Positions 9,852-19,080 of a DNA stretch of 64,000 bases are shown here, one piece after another (position 1 is the first letter of the stretch; each line of letters opens with the position of its first letter). The notes beneath the pieces are model-generated. The model saw nothing but the letters and a program-made list of their open reading frames with translations. It did not search any database and had not been told where the DNA came from. The stretch covers positions 4,464,001 through 4,528,000 of the forward strand of contig NZ_CP107918.1 of the NCBI RefSeq assembly GCF_036014195.1, given 5' to 3'. The DNA comes from Streptomyces sp. NBC_00442 (GTDB lineage Bacteria; Actinomycetota; Actinomycetes; Streptomycetales; Streptomycetaceae). The translations under genes and the position numbers were made by a program.

Positions 9852-12800
9852 GTGCAGACCGGCAGCAGCCAGGCCATGTCGACGCAGGCCGACCACTACT
9901 TCCTGCGCGGCATGGACGGCGACCGCACCGACCCCGACGACAAGACCAAGACCCGCGGCGTCACCGTGCCCGACGGCGAGGGCAACACCCTCACCGACGA
10001 CGAGGCGTGGGCCGGGTTCGAGTACCGCAGCGAGACGTTCGACAGGCCGGGCGGGAAGATCCTCGCCAAGTCCGTGAACACGCCGTGGAAGAAGGAGACC
10101 GCCAAGCGGGTCCGCGACTGGGGCACCACCACCGCCAACCTCACCGGCACCAGCCGTAACCGCGTCTTCACCTATCTGGACGCGCAGGGCACGTGGCGCG
10201 AGACCCGTGCCAACACCACCCTCGACGACCTCGGCCGCCCCGTCACCATCGAGGACCTGGGCGACACCGGGAACGACGGTGACGAGACCTGCACCCGGGC
10301 CACCTACGCGGACGGCGAGTGGATCCGTACGGCCATGATCCACACCGAGACGGTCGCCGCCACCTGCGCGGCCGAACCCGACCGGGACACCCGCGCCGAC
10401 GGCACCTCCGTCGTCCTCGCCGACACCCGCACCCGCTACGACGGTCAGGCGTACGGCGCAGCCCCCACCAGCGGCCTCGCCACCATGACGGAGACCCTCA
10501 AGTCCCGTACCGGGCACAGCGCCACCTACCTCGACAGCACGGCCGGCTACGACGCCTACGGCCGCCCGCTGACCGCCACCGAGCTCGCCTCCACCAGCGT
10601 CTTCGACCCCGACGACGCCGCCAAGGCGCCCAGCACCACCCCGGCGGCCGCTCCCCGCACCACGACGACGGTGTACACACCGGCGACCGGGCGCCCCACC
10701 AAGGTCGCGGTCACGGGCCCTCCGGCCACCGCCGGCAACGCCGCCACGGCCCAGTCGACCACGTCCTACCTCGACCTGCTGCGCGGCGTTCCCTACATCA
10801 CCACCGACGCCAACAACCTGCGTACCGACGTCGAATACGACGCGCTGGGACGGCCGTCCAAGGTGTGGATGCCCAACCGCTCCAAGCTGAACAACCAGTC
10901 GCCCAACCTTCAGTTCCGTTACGTCAACGCCGACAACACCATCCAGTCGGTGGCCACGCTCACGCTGAACAACGACGGTTCGTCCGACACCAGTTACACC
11001 CTGTACGACGGTCTGGGCCGGGTCCGCCAGACCCAGTCCCCGGGCCCCGACGGCGGGCGCCTGCTCACCGACTCGTTCTACGACGAGCGCGGCCAGGTCC
11101 GTCTCGCCTACGCGCCGTACCACAACACCGCAGCGCCGAGCGGTTCGCTGTTCACGGTGGTCGACGCCGACGGCATCGAGACCCAGACCGCGACCGAGTA
11201 CGACGGCCTGGGGCGGCCCACCAGGTCGACCCTGCTGTCGGGCAACGGCACGGGCACCCCGCTGGCCACCACCACGACGTCCTACGACGGCGACCGCGTC
11301 ACCGTCACCCCGCCCAAGGGCGCCACTCCCACCACCACGATCAGCGACGCCCACGGGCGCACGACCGAGCTGCGCCAGTACCAGGCCGCCAACCCGGCGG
11401 GTCCCGGAGGCCCGTACGACAGCACCACCTACCGCTATGACGTGGCCGGGCACATGACCGGCCTGACCGGTCCGCAGGGCGCCCAGTGGTCCTGGGCCTT
11501 CGACCAGCTCGGCCGCCAGACCAAGGCGGTGGACCCGGACAGCGGCACCAACACCAAGACGTACGACGACCGCGGTGAGGTCACCACGGCCACCGACGGG
11601 CGCGGCAAGACCGTCGCCAGCGTCTACGACAACCTGTCCCGCCTCCTGGAGACCCACGACGGCTCGGCCACCGGCCCGCTGCTGACCTCGCAGACCTGGG
11701 ACAAGGTCAAGGGCCAACTGGCCACGTCCACACGGCATGTGACCGTCGGCGGCAAGGACTACCCGTACACGACCACGGTCAACAGCTACGACCCGCTGTA
11801 CCGGCCGCTCAAGACGACCCTGACGGTTCCCTCCGTTCCGGGTCAGGAGGCTCTGGCCGGCGACTACGCGACGGGCACCAGCTACAACCTGGACGGCACC
11901 GTCCAGGCGACGTCCTACCCGGCCGCGGGCAGCCTGCCCACCGAGACGGTGGCCTTCACCTACAACAAGCTCCACCAGTCCACCGCCGTCGGCAGCAACC
12001 TGTCGGCCTACCTCGCGGGCCAGACCTACACCCTCACGGGCAAGCCCTACCGCTCCACGCTGAACGCCGGCGGCACCACCACCACGATCACCAACGGCTA
12101 CGAGCAGGGCACCCAGCGCCTCTCGGTGAGCCGCACCGACACCGAGAACACGGCCGTACCGGCCCGCGCCAACGCCTACACGTACGACGAGGCGGGCAAT
12201 GTCACCGAGCTGAGCGACGTCTCGCGCACCGGCACGGACCGGCAGTGCTTCCAGTACGACTACCTGGCCCGCCTCACGGAGGCGTTCACACCCACGGACC
12301 CGGCCTGCCCCGCCACCCCTGACGGCGGCAAGCTGGGCGGCCCCGCCCCGTACTGGTCCAGCTACACCTACAACACGGACGGCACCCGCAAGTCCGAGAC
12401 TCGGCACGACGTCACGGGCGACGCGTCGAAGGACCGGTCCCGCACCTTCACCTACCCGGCGCCGGGCGCCGCCCACCCGCACGCCCTGCTCTCCACCGGC
12501 ACGACGACCGGCAGTGGGCCGTCGACCACCGACTCCTACGCCTACGACGACTCGGGCAACACCACCCGCCGCACGCTGAGCCCGAGCGCGGCCCTCTCCA
12601 GCGACCAGTCGCTGACCTGGGACACGGAAAACCACCTGGCCAACGTCGCCGACACCGTCCGGACGACGAGCTCCGGCTCGACGGTGACGACGAAGAAGAG
12701 CACGGACTACGTCTACGACACCGGCGGCAACCGCCTCACCGGCCACACTCTCGACACGGCCGACCCGGCCGCCGAAAGCACCACGCTCTACCTGGGTGCC

Positions 12801-14489
12801 TCCGAACTGACCCTGCTCAAGGGCGCGTCCAAGCCGACGGCCACCCGCTACTACCCGCTCGGCGCGGCCACGGCCGTCCGCACCGACGACAACAAGGTCA
12901 CCTTCCAGGCCACGGACCAGCACGGCACGGCCGACACGAGCATCAACGCCACGGACGGCGTCGCGACCCAGCGCCGCACCACCCCCTTCGGCGAGGACCG
13001 CGGCACGCCTCCGGCGAGCTGGGCCGGCACGAAGGGCTTCGTCGGCGGAACGAAGGACGCGGCGACGGGTCTCACCCACCTCGGCGCCCGCGAATACGAC
13101 CCGACCACCGGCCGCTTCACCAGCGTCGACCCGATCCTGGCCCCCCAGGACCCGCAGTCGCTCAACGGGTACGCGTACAGCAACAACAACCCGGCGACGC
13201 TGAGCGACCCGACGGGGCTCTGCCCGGCCGACTTGTGCGGCTACGGAACTCCGAAGGGCGACGGCTCGGGCGAAATCATTACCGAAGCTCCCGTAGACCC
13301 CGGAAACCCCAGCGCGGGCTACTGCCACAAGGGCAGTTGCAAGGTCACCGACACCACGGGCACTCTCCGCCACAGCAAGGGGCGGCACGAAGTCTTCCCG
13401 GGTGTAACGGTGCCGGACGGATGGAAGGGCGAGGAAAAATTCACCCAGAAGCTCTATGACCTGATTTCTCAAAACGACTATAGCTGGCAGGCTTGGCTGG
13501 CCGATAGGAGCAATCCTGATACCCAGGCCCAGCTACGGCTTATGGTCTATCAGGCTTGTACTCGCATGCATGGGGCGTGCCCCAAAAGCATGGTCCTCCA
13601 AGCTGTGGGGCATGAGGGTTCCCTCGCTGCTCTGATTGGGCTGGGCGAAGCCGGGTTCCGTGGTGCCGGAGGCGTGGGGGCGAAGCTCGGAGGGCAAAAA
13701 GGGGCGGCTGCAGAGGTCGAGGAAGAGGCTGGCACCGTAAACCCGGGGTGTGGAAGCCCTAACAGTTTTCCAGCCTCCACCGAAGTGTTGCTTGCAGACG
13801 GTTCCAAAAAGGCCATAGACAAGCTGCAGATCGGAGACGAAGTTGTCGCTACTGATCCGGAGACCGGGGAATCGGCGGCACGCAAGGTCGATGCCACCAT
13901 CCTCACTCCGGATGACACCGACTTCACGATCCTGACTGTCAGGGATGGCGCTTCGACAAGCACGGTCACGGCAACGGATCACCATCCCTTCTGGTCACCG
14001 AGCGCCCACGCGTGGATCGACGCCGGCGACTTGAAGCCCGGCATGACGGTCCGCTCTGCTAAGGGTGACGCGCTTCCGGTCACGGGCGTCAAGCACTTCA
14101 CCAAGCTGCAACCGGCTTACAACCTCACCGTCGGCGATCTGCACACGTACTATGTACTCGCCGGGACCACGTCGATCTTGGTCCATAACACCGCTTGCCC
14201 GATTGATTCGGTTCCCGGGCCAAACGGGGAGTCGCTCCCATTGCCGAAGGGGGCGACTGGGGTGCCCGTCGATACGGGGAAGGGTTTCGCGTACGATATT
14301 CCGTCCGGCACGGAGGGGCTTGACTCGCGAGTGACGCAGGTCCGGATAATGGATCCGGTCACAACTGGCAGGTATCAGTACCCGAATGGGTATGTGGTCT
14401 ACATGAACAAGGCAGGGCAATCAGTGAATCCGCTAACTGGGCAGACAATCGCCAAGTCCAGTCCCTTCAATCACCTTCCCTTGCCATGA
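9852..14489 (+). CDS. RHS/YD-repeat polymorphic toxin, C-terminal part with RHS core, HINT domain and toxin tip
   Basis: This is the same frame as the N-terminal part, beyond TAG 9807; the first later start codon is GTG 9852, without a clear ribosome site. In order it holds many YD-type repeats (YDALGRPS, YDGLGR and similar), the RHS-associated core near 13,080-13,210 (GAREYDPTTGRFTSVDP, then a NPATLSDPTGL end), a less GC-rich linker, a HINT domain from Cys at 13,749 (TDHHPF in the middle, VHN at 14,181-14,189), and a tip of about 99 residues. RHS shells encapsulate the toxin and HINT domains self-cleave to release it. The tip's family is not recognised. The stop overlaps the next gene's start (ATGA), as for toxin-immunity pairs. 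Confidence 0.85.
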   Translation: MQTGSSQAMSTQADHYFLRGMDGDRTDPDDKTKTRGVTVPDGEGNTLTDDEAWAGFEYRSETFDRPGGKILAKSVNTPWKKETAKRVRDWGTTTANLTGTSRNRVFTYLDAQGTWRETRANTTLDDLGRPVTIEDLGDTGNDGDETCTRATYADGEWIRTAMIHTETVAATCAAEPDRDTRADGTSVVLADTRTRYDGQAYGAAPTSGLATMTETLKSRTGHSATYLDSTAGYDAYGRPLTATELASTSVFDPDDAAKAPSTTPAAAPRTTTTVYTPATGRPTKVAVTGPPATAGNAATAQSTTSYLDLLRGVPYITTDANNLRTDVEYDALGRPSKVWMPNRSKLNNQSPNLQFRYVNADNTIQSVATLTLNNDGSSDTSYTLYDGLGRVRQTQSPGPDGGRLLTDSFYDERGQVRLAYAPYHNTAAPSGSLFTVVDADGIETQTATEYDGLGRPTRSTLLSGNGTGTPLATTTTSYDGDRVTVTPPKGATPTTTISDAHGRTTELRQYQAANPAGPGGPYDSTTYRYDVAGHMTGLTGPQGAQWSWAFDQLGRQTKAVDPDSGTNTKTYDDRGEVTTATDGRGKTVASVYDNLSRLLETHDGSATGPLLTSQTWDKVKGQLATSTRHVTVGGKDYPYTTTVNSYDPLYRPLKTTLTVPSVPGQEALAGDYATGTSYNLDGTVQATSYPAAGSLPTETVAFTYNKLHQSTAVGSNLSAYLAGQTYTLTGKPYRSTLNAGGTTTTITNGYEQGTQRLSVSRTDTENTAVPARANAYTYDEAGNVTELSDVSRTGTDRQCFQYDYLARLTEAFTPTDPACPATPDGGKLGGPAPYWSSYTYNTDGTRKSETRHDVTGDASKDRSRTFTYPAPGAAHPHALLSTGTTTGSGPSTTDSYAYDDSGNTTRRTLSPSAALSSDQSLTWDTENHLANVADTVRTTSSGSTVTTKKSTDYVYDTGGNRLTGHTLDTADPAAESTTLYLGASELTLLKGASKPTATRYYPLGAATAVRTDDNKVTFQATDQHGTADTSINATDGVATQRRTTPFGEDRGTPPASWAGTKGFVGGTKDAATGLTHLGAREYDPTTGRFTSVDPILAPQDPQSLNGYAYSNNNPATLSDPTGLCPADLCGYGTPKGDGSGEIITEAPVDPGNPSAGYCHKGSCKVTDTTGTLRHSKGRHEVFPGVTVPDGWKGEEKFTQKLYDLISQNDYSWQAWLADRSNPDTQAQLRLMVYQACTRMHGACPKSMVLQAVGHEGSLAALIGLGEAGFRGAGGVGAKLGGQKGAAAEVEEEAGTVNPGCGSPNSFPASTEVLLADGSKKAIDKLQIGDEVVATDPETGESAARKVDATILTPDDTDFTILTVRDGASTSTVTATDHHPFWSPSAHAWIDAGDLKPGMTVRSAKGDALPVTGVKHFTKLQPAYNLTVGDLHTYYVLAGTTSILVHNTACPIDSVPGPNGESLPLPKGATGVPVDTGKGFAYDIPSGTEGLDSRVTQVRIMDPVTTGRYQYPNGYVVYMNKAGQSVNPLTGQTIAKSSPFNHLPLP
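13749..14189 (+). other. HINT (Hedgehog/intein-like) autoprocessing domain in the RHS toxin
   Basis: About 147 residues run from the nucleophile-like Cys in GCGSPNSFPAST, through LLADGSKKAIDKLQIGDEV and a TATDHHPFW block, to HTYYVLAG and the terminal VHN. This is the order of polymorphic-toxin HINT domains, which cleave at their edges to free the tip. The coding sequence for HTYYV at the end of this domain is the point repeated at the displaced tips downstream. Confidence 0.85.
14142..14155 (+). repeat. 14-base direct repeat at the HINT/tip junction, copy 1 (putative recombination site)
   Basis: CACACGTACTATGT encodes HTYYV near the HINT end. The identical 14-mer is at 20423-20436, where an orphan tip begins, and 9 bases (CACACGTAC) recur at 21973-21981. 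The flanking bases on the 5' side differ between copies, so homology starts exactly here. Confidence 0.6.
14190..14486 (+). other. C-terminal toxin tip of the RHS protein, family unknown
   Basis: The roughly 99 residues after VHN are a separate module. They start with a Pro/Gly linker (PGPNGESLPLP), then VTQVRIMDPVT, a YQYPNGYVVYMNK strand pair and a TIAKSSPFNHLPLP end. The last bases overlap the next gene. The DNA is visibly less GC-rich than the shell-encoding part, as expected for an exchanged tip. I see no nuclease or ADP-ribosyltransferase motif that I can name; the conserved-looking Asp, Tyr, Asn and His residues are candidates for the active site. Confidence 0.6.
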
Positions 14490-15004
14490 TCACGGCGGAA
14501 GACCTTATCTGGACGCCCGGCCGGGCGTCAGGGGTCCCCGGCCCCGACATGGATCCGCTTATCGAGAAGGACGCACTTCAGGAGGCGCAGCTGCTTGACC
14601 TGCGCGTACACGCGCTGGATTCAACGGTGGGTCTTCTATTCGAGCTGCGGACGGCATTGCAGTTCGAATATGGAAATGCGGCTGTTCTGGTTGTTCGTGG
14701 AGTGCAGACGTCTAATTGGCGGGCACTCCAAAGAGGCGGAGAGAGGACAGCCTGGAGCGTGATTGGAAGTGAGATGCGCTCAGGGTCTGGCCTTCTGGAT
14801 CTTAATATCACGTTCTCTCCGAGTTCCTCGACTGAAATTCGTGGAAAGAGCGCAGAGTTCTACGTGCTTGACGTGCCGGAAATCAACGAAGTGCCGCCTG
14901 ACTACTGCTCCGATGGGGATGCTCGTATCAGGAGTGGGTTGCCTGGGTGGGGCTCGCCTTTCACGCTCCTCCAAGCTTCCTATCTAGAGGGACGAGGAGA
15001 GTAG
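14486..15004 (+). CDS. putative immunity protein for the RHS toxin tip
   Basis: The 172-residue product starts at ATG 14486, overlapping the toxin stop by the ATGA arrangement, and is followed directly by a strong terminator. It is acidic and soluble, without signal peptide or membrane helix, as expected for a cytoplasmic inhibitor of a delivered toxin. A central strand-rich part (FEYGNAAVLVVRGVQTSNW, then LLDLNITFSPSSS) is visible. I do not recognise an Imm family. Its role comes from position and from the lower GC content shared with the tip. Confidence 0.65.
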   Translation: MITAEDLIWTPGRASGVPGPDMDPLIEKDALQEAQLLDLRVHALDSTVGLLFELRTALQFEYGNAAVLVVRGVQTSNWRALQRGGERTAWSVIGSEMRSGSGLLDLNITFSPSSSTEIRGKSAEFYVLDVPEINEVPPDYCSDGDARIRSGLPGWGSPFTLLQASYLEGRGE

Positions 15005-15012
15005 AAGAAATT

Positions 15013-15050
15013 CTGGGGCCCCACCGGATTTGATTCCGGTGGGGCCCCAG
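15013..15050 (+). terminator. strong terminator after the immunity gene
   Basis: A 16-bp perfect stem (left arm 15013-15028, right arm 15035-15050, core GGGGCCCCACCGG) closes a 6-base loop nine bases after the immunity stop. It ends the toxin-immunity unit just before the integrative element. Confidence 0.85.
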
Positions 15051-15055
15051 GAGTG

Positions 15056-15080
15056 TCTGACGGCAGTAGTTGACGGCAAC
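15056..15080 (+). repeat. integrase arm-type or att repeat A (left end of element 1)
   Basis: TCTGACGGCAGTAGT followed by TGACGGCAAC gives two TGACGGCA direct repeats. The same 15-mer, with one base fewer between the two motifs, is at 20308-20331 at the other end of the element. A related version is at 21365-21391 beside the second integrase remnant. The site lies two bases from the 3' end of int, where attP-linked sites usually sit. Confidence 0.6.
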
Positions 15081-15081
15081 G

Positions 15082-16402
15082 TCAGTGGACGGGTGCTGCA
15101 CAAAGCGGTGGCTCATCGCCGTCGTCGGGCCGGGCGGCGGGTTCGGTGGGGTTGCGGAGGGCGTTGCCGAGGAGGTCGATAGCGTCGCGTTGGAGGCGGA
15201 GTCGGACGTGGGCGTACACCGTCGCGGTCACCCCGATGTGGGCATGGCCCAACAGCTCCTTGATCACGACGAGTTCGACGCCCTGCTCCAGGAGGAGGGT
15301 GGCCGCCGAGTGCCTCAGGTCGTGGAAGCGGATGCGGCGGAGGGTGGCGCGGCGGAGCAGGGTGTTGAAGTGCCGGGTGAGGGTGGCTCCTTCGATCGGG
15401 GAGCCGTCGGGCCGGGTGAAGACGTAGCCGCTCGCCTCCCAGCCCGTGCTCGCCGCCTCGCGTTCCTGGCGCTGCCGGTCGCGGTGCTGTTCGAGGGAGC
15501 GCAGGCACGGTGTCGGCAGGGCGATCCTCCGCTCCGAGCTCTGAGTCTTGGTCGGCAGAGCGACAAGGCCGCCGGAGTTGGTGCGCTGCAGGGTGCGGCG
15601 GATGCTGGCGGTCCCGCTGGCCAGGTCAAGGTCTTCCCAGCGCAGGCCCAGCAGTTCGCCCTTACGCAGACCGGTGTGCAGCGCAAGTTCGAACAGCGCG
15701 CTGAGCCGGTGCCCGTCGGGTGGCGGTGAGGAACGCTCGGGCTTCTTCGGCGGTGAGGGGTTCGAAGCGGCGGGGTCGGGGTGTGCCCATGCGGACGTTG
15801 CGGGCCACGTTGCGCGGGATCTCCTCCTCGCGCACGGCGTGCTCCAGGGCCGACTTGAGCACCGAGTGCACGTAGGCCAGCGTCAGCGCGGACAGCCGCC
15901 TGCGGCAGCATGTCCTGACAGCGCAGCACTTCGGCTGGTCGCGGGCGGCGTCGAGGCCGCGTGTGCAGCATTGGCAGGTGGTGCGGAGTTGGTCGAGCCA
16001 GGTGCGGACGTCCTTGGCGGTGAGCTTGGCGAGCTTCTTCTTACCAAGGCCCGGGATGACGTAGAGACGGACGACGGCGGTGTAGCGGGTGTGCGTGTTC
16101 TCGCGGAGCCGGTGGACGGCGACGGTCTCCAGCCAGTAGGTGAGGAATGCACCAACGCTGCCCTGTGCGGAGGGGGCGGGGATGCCGCGGTTGCTGGTGG
16201 CGATCTTCTCGGTCAGCTGGGCCAGGGCGTCCTTGCGCGTCGTGCCGTAGACGTGGATGCGCTTGCGGGTGTCGCCGGTGGTGAGGACGTACCCGGCGGC
16301 CTCCCAGCGTCCGTCCTTGCGCTGGTAGACGGTGCCGTCGCCGTTGGCGCGGATCCTGCGCGAGCCGGTGCTGGGGGTGGGGTTGGTGTCGGGGGTGGTC
16401 AT
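15082..16402 (-). pseudogene. int: tyrosine-family site-specific integrase, one frameshift
   Basis: The N-terminal part (start 16402) has an arm-binding-like domain (DGTVYQRKDGRWEAAGYV) and a SAM-like core-binding domain (VGAFLTYWLETVAVHRLREN). The frame changes near 15711-15720 by one extra base. After it the other frame gives HTGLRKGELLGLRW (catalytic Arg), HDLRHSAATLLLEQG (HxxR), GHAH and VYAHV (catalytic Tyr). The span is one base more than a whole number of codons, which fits a single insertion in a gene of about 440 codons. All catalytic residues remain, so decay is recent or the base is a sequencing error. Its start overlaps the xis stop. Confidence 0.85.
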
Positions 16403-16587
16403 CAGGCTGCCTCTTCGAGGTTGTGGTGGATGAGGGCGGTCAGGGCGTGGGCGGGGATGCGTCGGGCGCGGCCGAGGGTGATGGAGGCGAGTTGGCGGGT
16501 GCGGATGAGGTCGTAGACGGTGGAGCGGCTGATCTTGAGGCGGGCCATGACCTCGGGGACGGTGAGGAGTTCGGTGTCGGCGTTCAC
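16402..16587 (-). CDS. xis: excisionase (MerR-like helix-turn-helix)
   Basis: The 61-residue product has the excisionase/DNA-binding fold: LLTVPEVMARLKISRSTVYDLIRTRQLASITLGRARRIP. This is a winged helix-turn-helix in which the VYDLI helix reads DNA and the basic wing follows. Its stop overlaps the integrase start by four bases and its own start overlaps the end of repSA, the tight rep-xis-int order of pSAM2-like elements. Excisionase directs the integrase toward excision. Confidence 0.85.
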   Translation of the reverse strand: MNADTELLTVPEVMARLKISRSTVYDLIRTRQLASITLGRARRIPAHALTALIHHNLEEAA

Positions 16588-18312
16588 GCGACCGCTCCCG
16601 CCTGGACGGCGGCGGTCAGCGGACTGGTGGAGTGACCGGCCCGGTCGCTGGAGCGCCGCGCCTGCCGGGGACGGCTCGGGTGCTCGGGTCGAAAGCTCGG
16701 TGTAGCGGTCAGTAGGTCGGCGAGGTGGGCGAGTTCGGGCAGGAGGCCGGTTCCGGCGTACTGCCAGTGCGAGATCACCAGGGTCGTGTCCGCGTCGCCG
16801 GATCGCCCGTGCCTCTCGTGGTGACCGGTGCGGTGACCGGGGCCGGGGTCGGTGTGACCGGCGGTCAGGTCACGGCTGTCGTCACGGTCACCGTGCCGGT
16901 CAGTGACCGGCCGACCCTCACGCACCGGTCCCTGCTCGGCGTTTCGGCCGACCAGGGCCGGGTCGGCCGCCGTCGGGGCAGCGGTGGCATCGTCTTGGCG
17001 GGTGCGCCAGGCGGTGCGTTCGGCTCGAAGGTGGGCGAGGGTGATGGAGTAGCGGCGGGTGCGGGTGGAGAAGTGGCCTCGGAATCCGAGCATGTGGGCC
17101 CACTGCCGCAGGCGGAGGTGGGCGTACTGGGGCTGGGTGCCGAGGTGCCAGGCGGTGTGGATCATGCGGCGGGCGTGGTCGGTGAGGTCGTACTGGGCGA
17201 GTTCGGCCAGGAGGCGCAGGCGGCGGTCGAGGGTGCCGGTGGTGGTCTCGGCCCCCTTGGTGGCGTACTTGGCGATGTAGGCGGCGACGTGCCGGTCGGT
17301 GACGGGGGCGTCGCCGGCGAAGTCGGTGCTGCGGATCGCGCGGACGTCGATCTGCCGACCGAACCGGAACACCGAGGACCCCGGCGGCTGAGCCCCGTCG
17401 GGCTCCCCGGCCCCGGAGGGGCGTTCATGCTGGATGCGGGTGCGCTTCGCGGCGGCGCGGACGGCGTGGTCGAGAAGGCCGGTGGTGGCCCAGGAAGGCG
17501 GGGCAGTGGTCGGGCCGGTGGGTCCGTCGATGCGGATGACGGTGTGGAAGTGGATCTGGCCGCGCTTTTGGTATTCGGCGACCTTGGCGTTGGAGAGTGT
17601 GGCGTGGTGGCGCAGGGTGCGCTGGGTCAGTCCGGCGGCGTTGGCGATCTCGCGGCGCAGGTGGGTGGTGAAGCGGGCCCACGGGCGGGGGCATGGGCGT
17701 TCCACAGGACCGCGCCGGTGTAGTCGTACCGCTGCAGGTTCAGCGGCGTGCCGAGAGCGGGTCAACGTCGCCGTGCCGGGTGCCGCAGGCACAGGGGGCT
17801 GTGCCGGGCTGGTTGTGGACGGCACCGAAGCCGGGGGCGGTGAGGGTTGCAAAGACGCGGGGATGGGCGGCGACGGTGGCCGGGACGGTCTTGCCGCCGC
17901 GTAGTCCGGCGGCGATGAGCTGGTAGGTGTCGTAGCGGTAGAGGGTGGAGCAGGCGGGGCAGCGGGTGGCGCGGCGGTTGCCGCAGCGCACCAGGAGTTC
18001 GCCGGCGGGCAGGTGGCGGGTGTCGAAGTGGTCGAGGATCTGGCCGGTGGCAGCATCGACGCGGGTGCGGTGTCCGGTCATGCGGATCGGGCGGGCGCAG
18101 CCGCCCAGCGAGCCGATCTGCCGGGCCAGGGGCGCGAGGTGTCCGGCGGCGGCGAGCTCGGCCAGCCTGGCCGTCAGCCGCGCCCGGCGTTCCAGCGCCG
18201 AGCCCCTGTTCGCGGACACGTTGGCCTTCCTGCTGTCCGCTGGTGCGGTGAACGGCGCGTTCGAGTGCGTGGAGATGGTTGCGGGGGTGGGGAGTTGGAG
18301 CTGTGCGGGCAT
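16584..18312 (-). pseudogene. RepSA-type replication initiator, two frameshifts
   Basis: Start ATG 18312 follows GGAGG by nine bases. The first frame gives a Cys-rich N-terminal part (RCGNRRATRCPACSTLYRYDTYQL, then VFATLTAPGFG) typical of actinomycete RepSA initiators. It shifts near 17745-17755 and again near 17680-17690. Between them the expected TPLNLQRYDYTGAVLWNAHA is readable, and after them WARFTTHLRREI, HFHTVIRIDGP and VAAYIAKYATKGAE follow. The HFH and the YxxKY-like block fit a rolling-circle initiator. Each shift is repaired by adding one base. The gene is dead or badly read, so the element should not replicate after excision. Confidence 0.8.
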
Positions 18313-18483
18313 GGGGACAGACCTCCGGCAGGAGTCGGGAGAAGAAGGGAGATGGCTGAGGGACGACCCTGTGGTCAGCACACGGGAGAACGGTGTGCGG
18401 AAGGGCGGGTGCGGAGGGTGGGCCGGGGGCGTCTGGCCTGGTCAGCGGTGGTGCTCTCCAGCGGTGCGTGAAGGTAGTATCGC

Positions 18484-18504
18484 TTCAAGCGCGCATTCAA
18501 GTGC
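18484..18504. promoter_or_regulatory. possible GntR/KorSA operator between repSA and the GntR gene
   Basis: TTCAAGCGC (18484-18492) and TTCAAGTGC (18496-18504) are direct repeats 12 bases apart in the divergent region between repSA and the GntR gene. KorSA-type regulators repress such regions. TAGTAT at 18475 could be a -10, but I cannot pair it with a -35. Confidence 0.35.
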
Positions 18505-18620
18505 ATCCCTCCTCATCTGTTTCGGTGGGCGGTTGGGATGCGGGCAGTGTGGACCCGGCTTTCCGTTTTGGACGGGCCGGAAATCGGTGATAGAGGCGCA
18601 GAGAGGGTGGGTGACCTGCG

Positions 18621-19040
18621 ATGACGACGGGACGGCAAGGGCGCAGAGCGGCGGGGAGTACGGTGCTGCTGACCTTCGAGGTCATCGCCGAGGCACTGCG
18701 GGGGCGGATCCGCTCCGGCGGGCTGAAGCCGGGGGACGCGCTGCCGACGCAGGCGGTACTGATGCGCGAGTTCGGGGCCTCCAGCCTGTCCGTGCAGAAG
18801 GCTATGGCGCTGCTGAAGCGGGACGGCTACGCGATCTCCCGTCCCGGCAAGGGCGCCTTCGTCGCCCAGCCTGACGTCGACACCGACGAAGACCCCGGAA
18901 CGCAGGAGGTGGGGAACGCGCCCGCTGGAGGGATGGTGGCCCGCGTCGAGGAGCTGGAGCTGGTACTCGCCCAGACGCTCGAACAGCTCGCTGGCCTGCG
19001 GGCCCGCGTAGATGCACTGGAGGCGGGCGTCACCACGTGA
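18621..19040 (+). CDS. GntR-family regulator of the integrative element (KorSA-like)
   Basis: The 139-residue product has an N-terminal winged helix-turn-helix of the GntR family: FEVIAEALRGRIRSGGLKPGDALPTQAVLMREFGASSLSVQKAMALLKRDGYAISRPGKGAFV. A short C-terminal tail has a coiled-coil-like heptad run (VARVEELELVLAQTLEQLAGLRARVDALE) for dimerisation and no ligand domain. In pSAM2-like elements such proteins repress transfer and replication genes. It is divergent from repSA and intact, although the genes it would control are broken or missing. Confidence 0.82.
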   Translation: MTTGRQGRRAAGSTVLLTFEVIAEALRGRIRSGGLKPGDALPTQAVLMREFGASSLSVQKAMALLKRDGYAISRPGKGAFVAQPDVDTDEDPGTQEVGNAPAGGMVARVEELELVLAQTLEQLAGLRARVDALEAGVTT

Positions 19041-19050
19041 GGCTGCTGAA

Positions 19051-19080
19051 CCTCGGCCCCTGGACGGCCCGGGGCCGAGG
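19051..19080 (+). terminator. terminator after the GntR gene
   Basis: CCTCGGCCCC and GGGGCCGAGG form a 10-bp stem with a 10-base loop, beginning 11 bases after the GntR stop. Confidence 0.75.

Noticed and set aside
9327..13472. A 1,381-codon open frame on the minus strand of the RHS gene
   Set aside because: Val/Gly/Arg-rich translation without motifs; a codon-bias shadow of the RHS gene.
7371..14489. Two independent genes split at 9809
   Set aside because: Same frame, no ribosome site before GTG 9852, and conserved coding between 9810 and 9851; one gene with a nonsense codon fits better.
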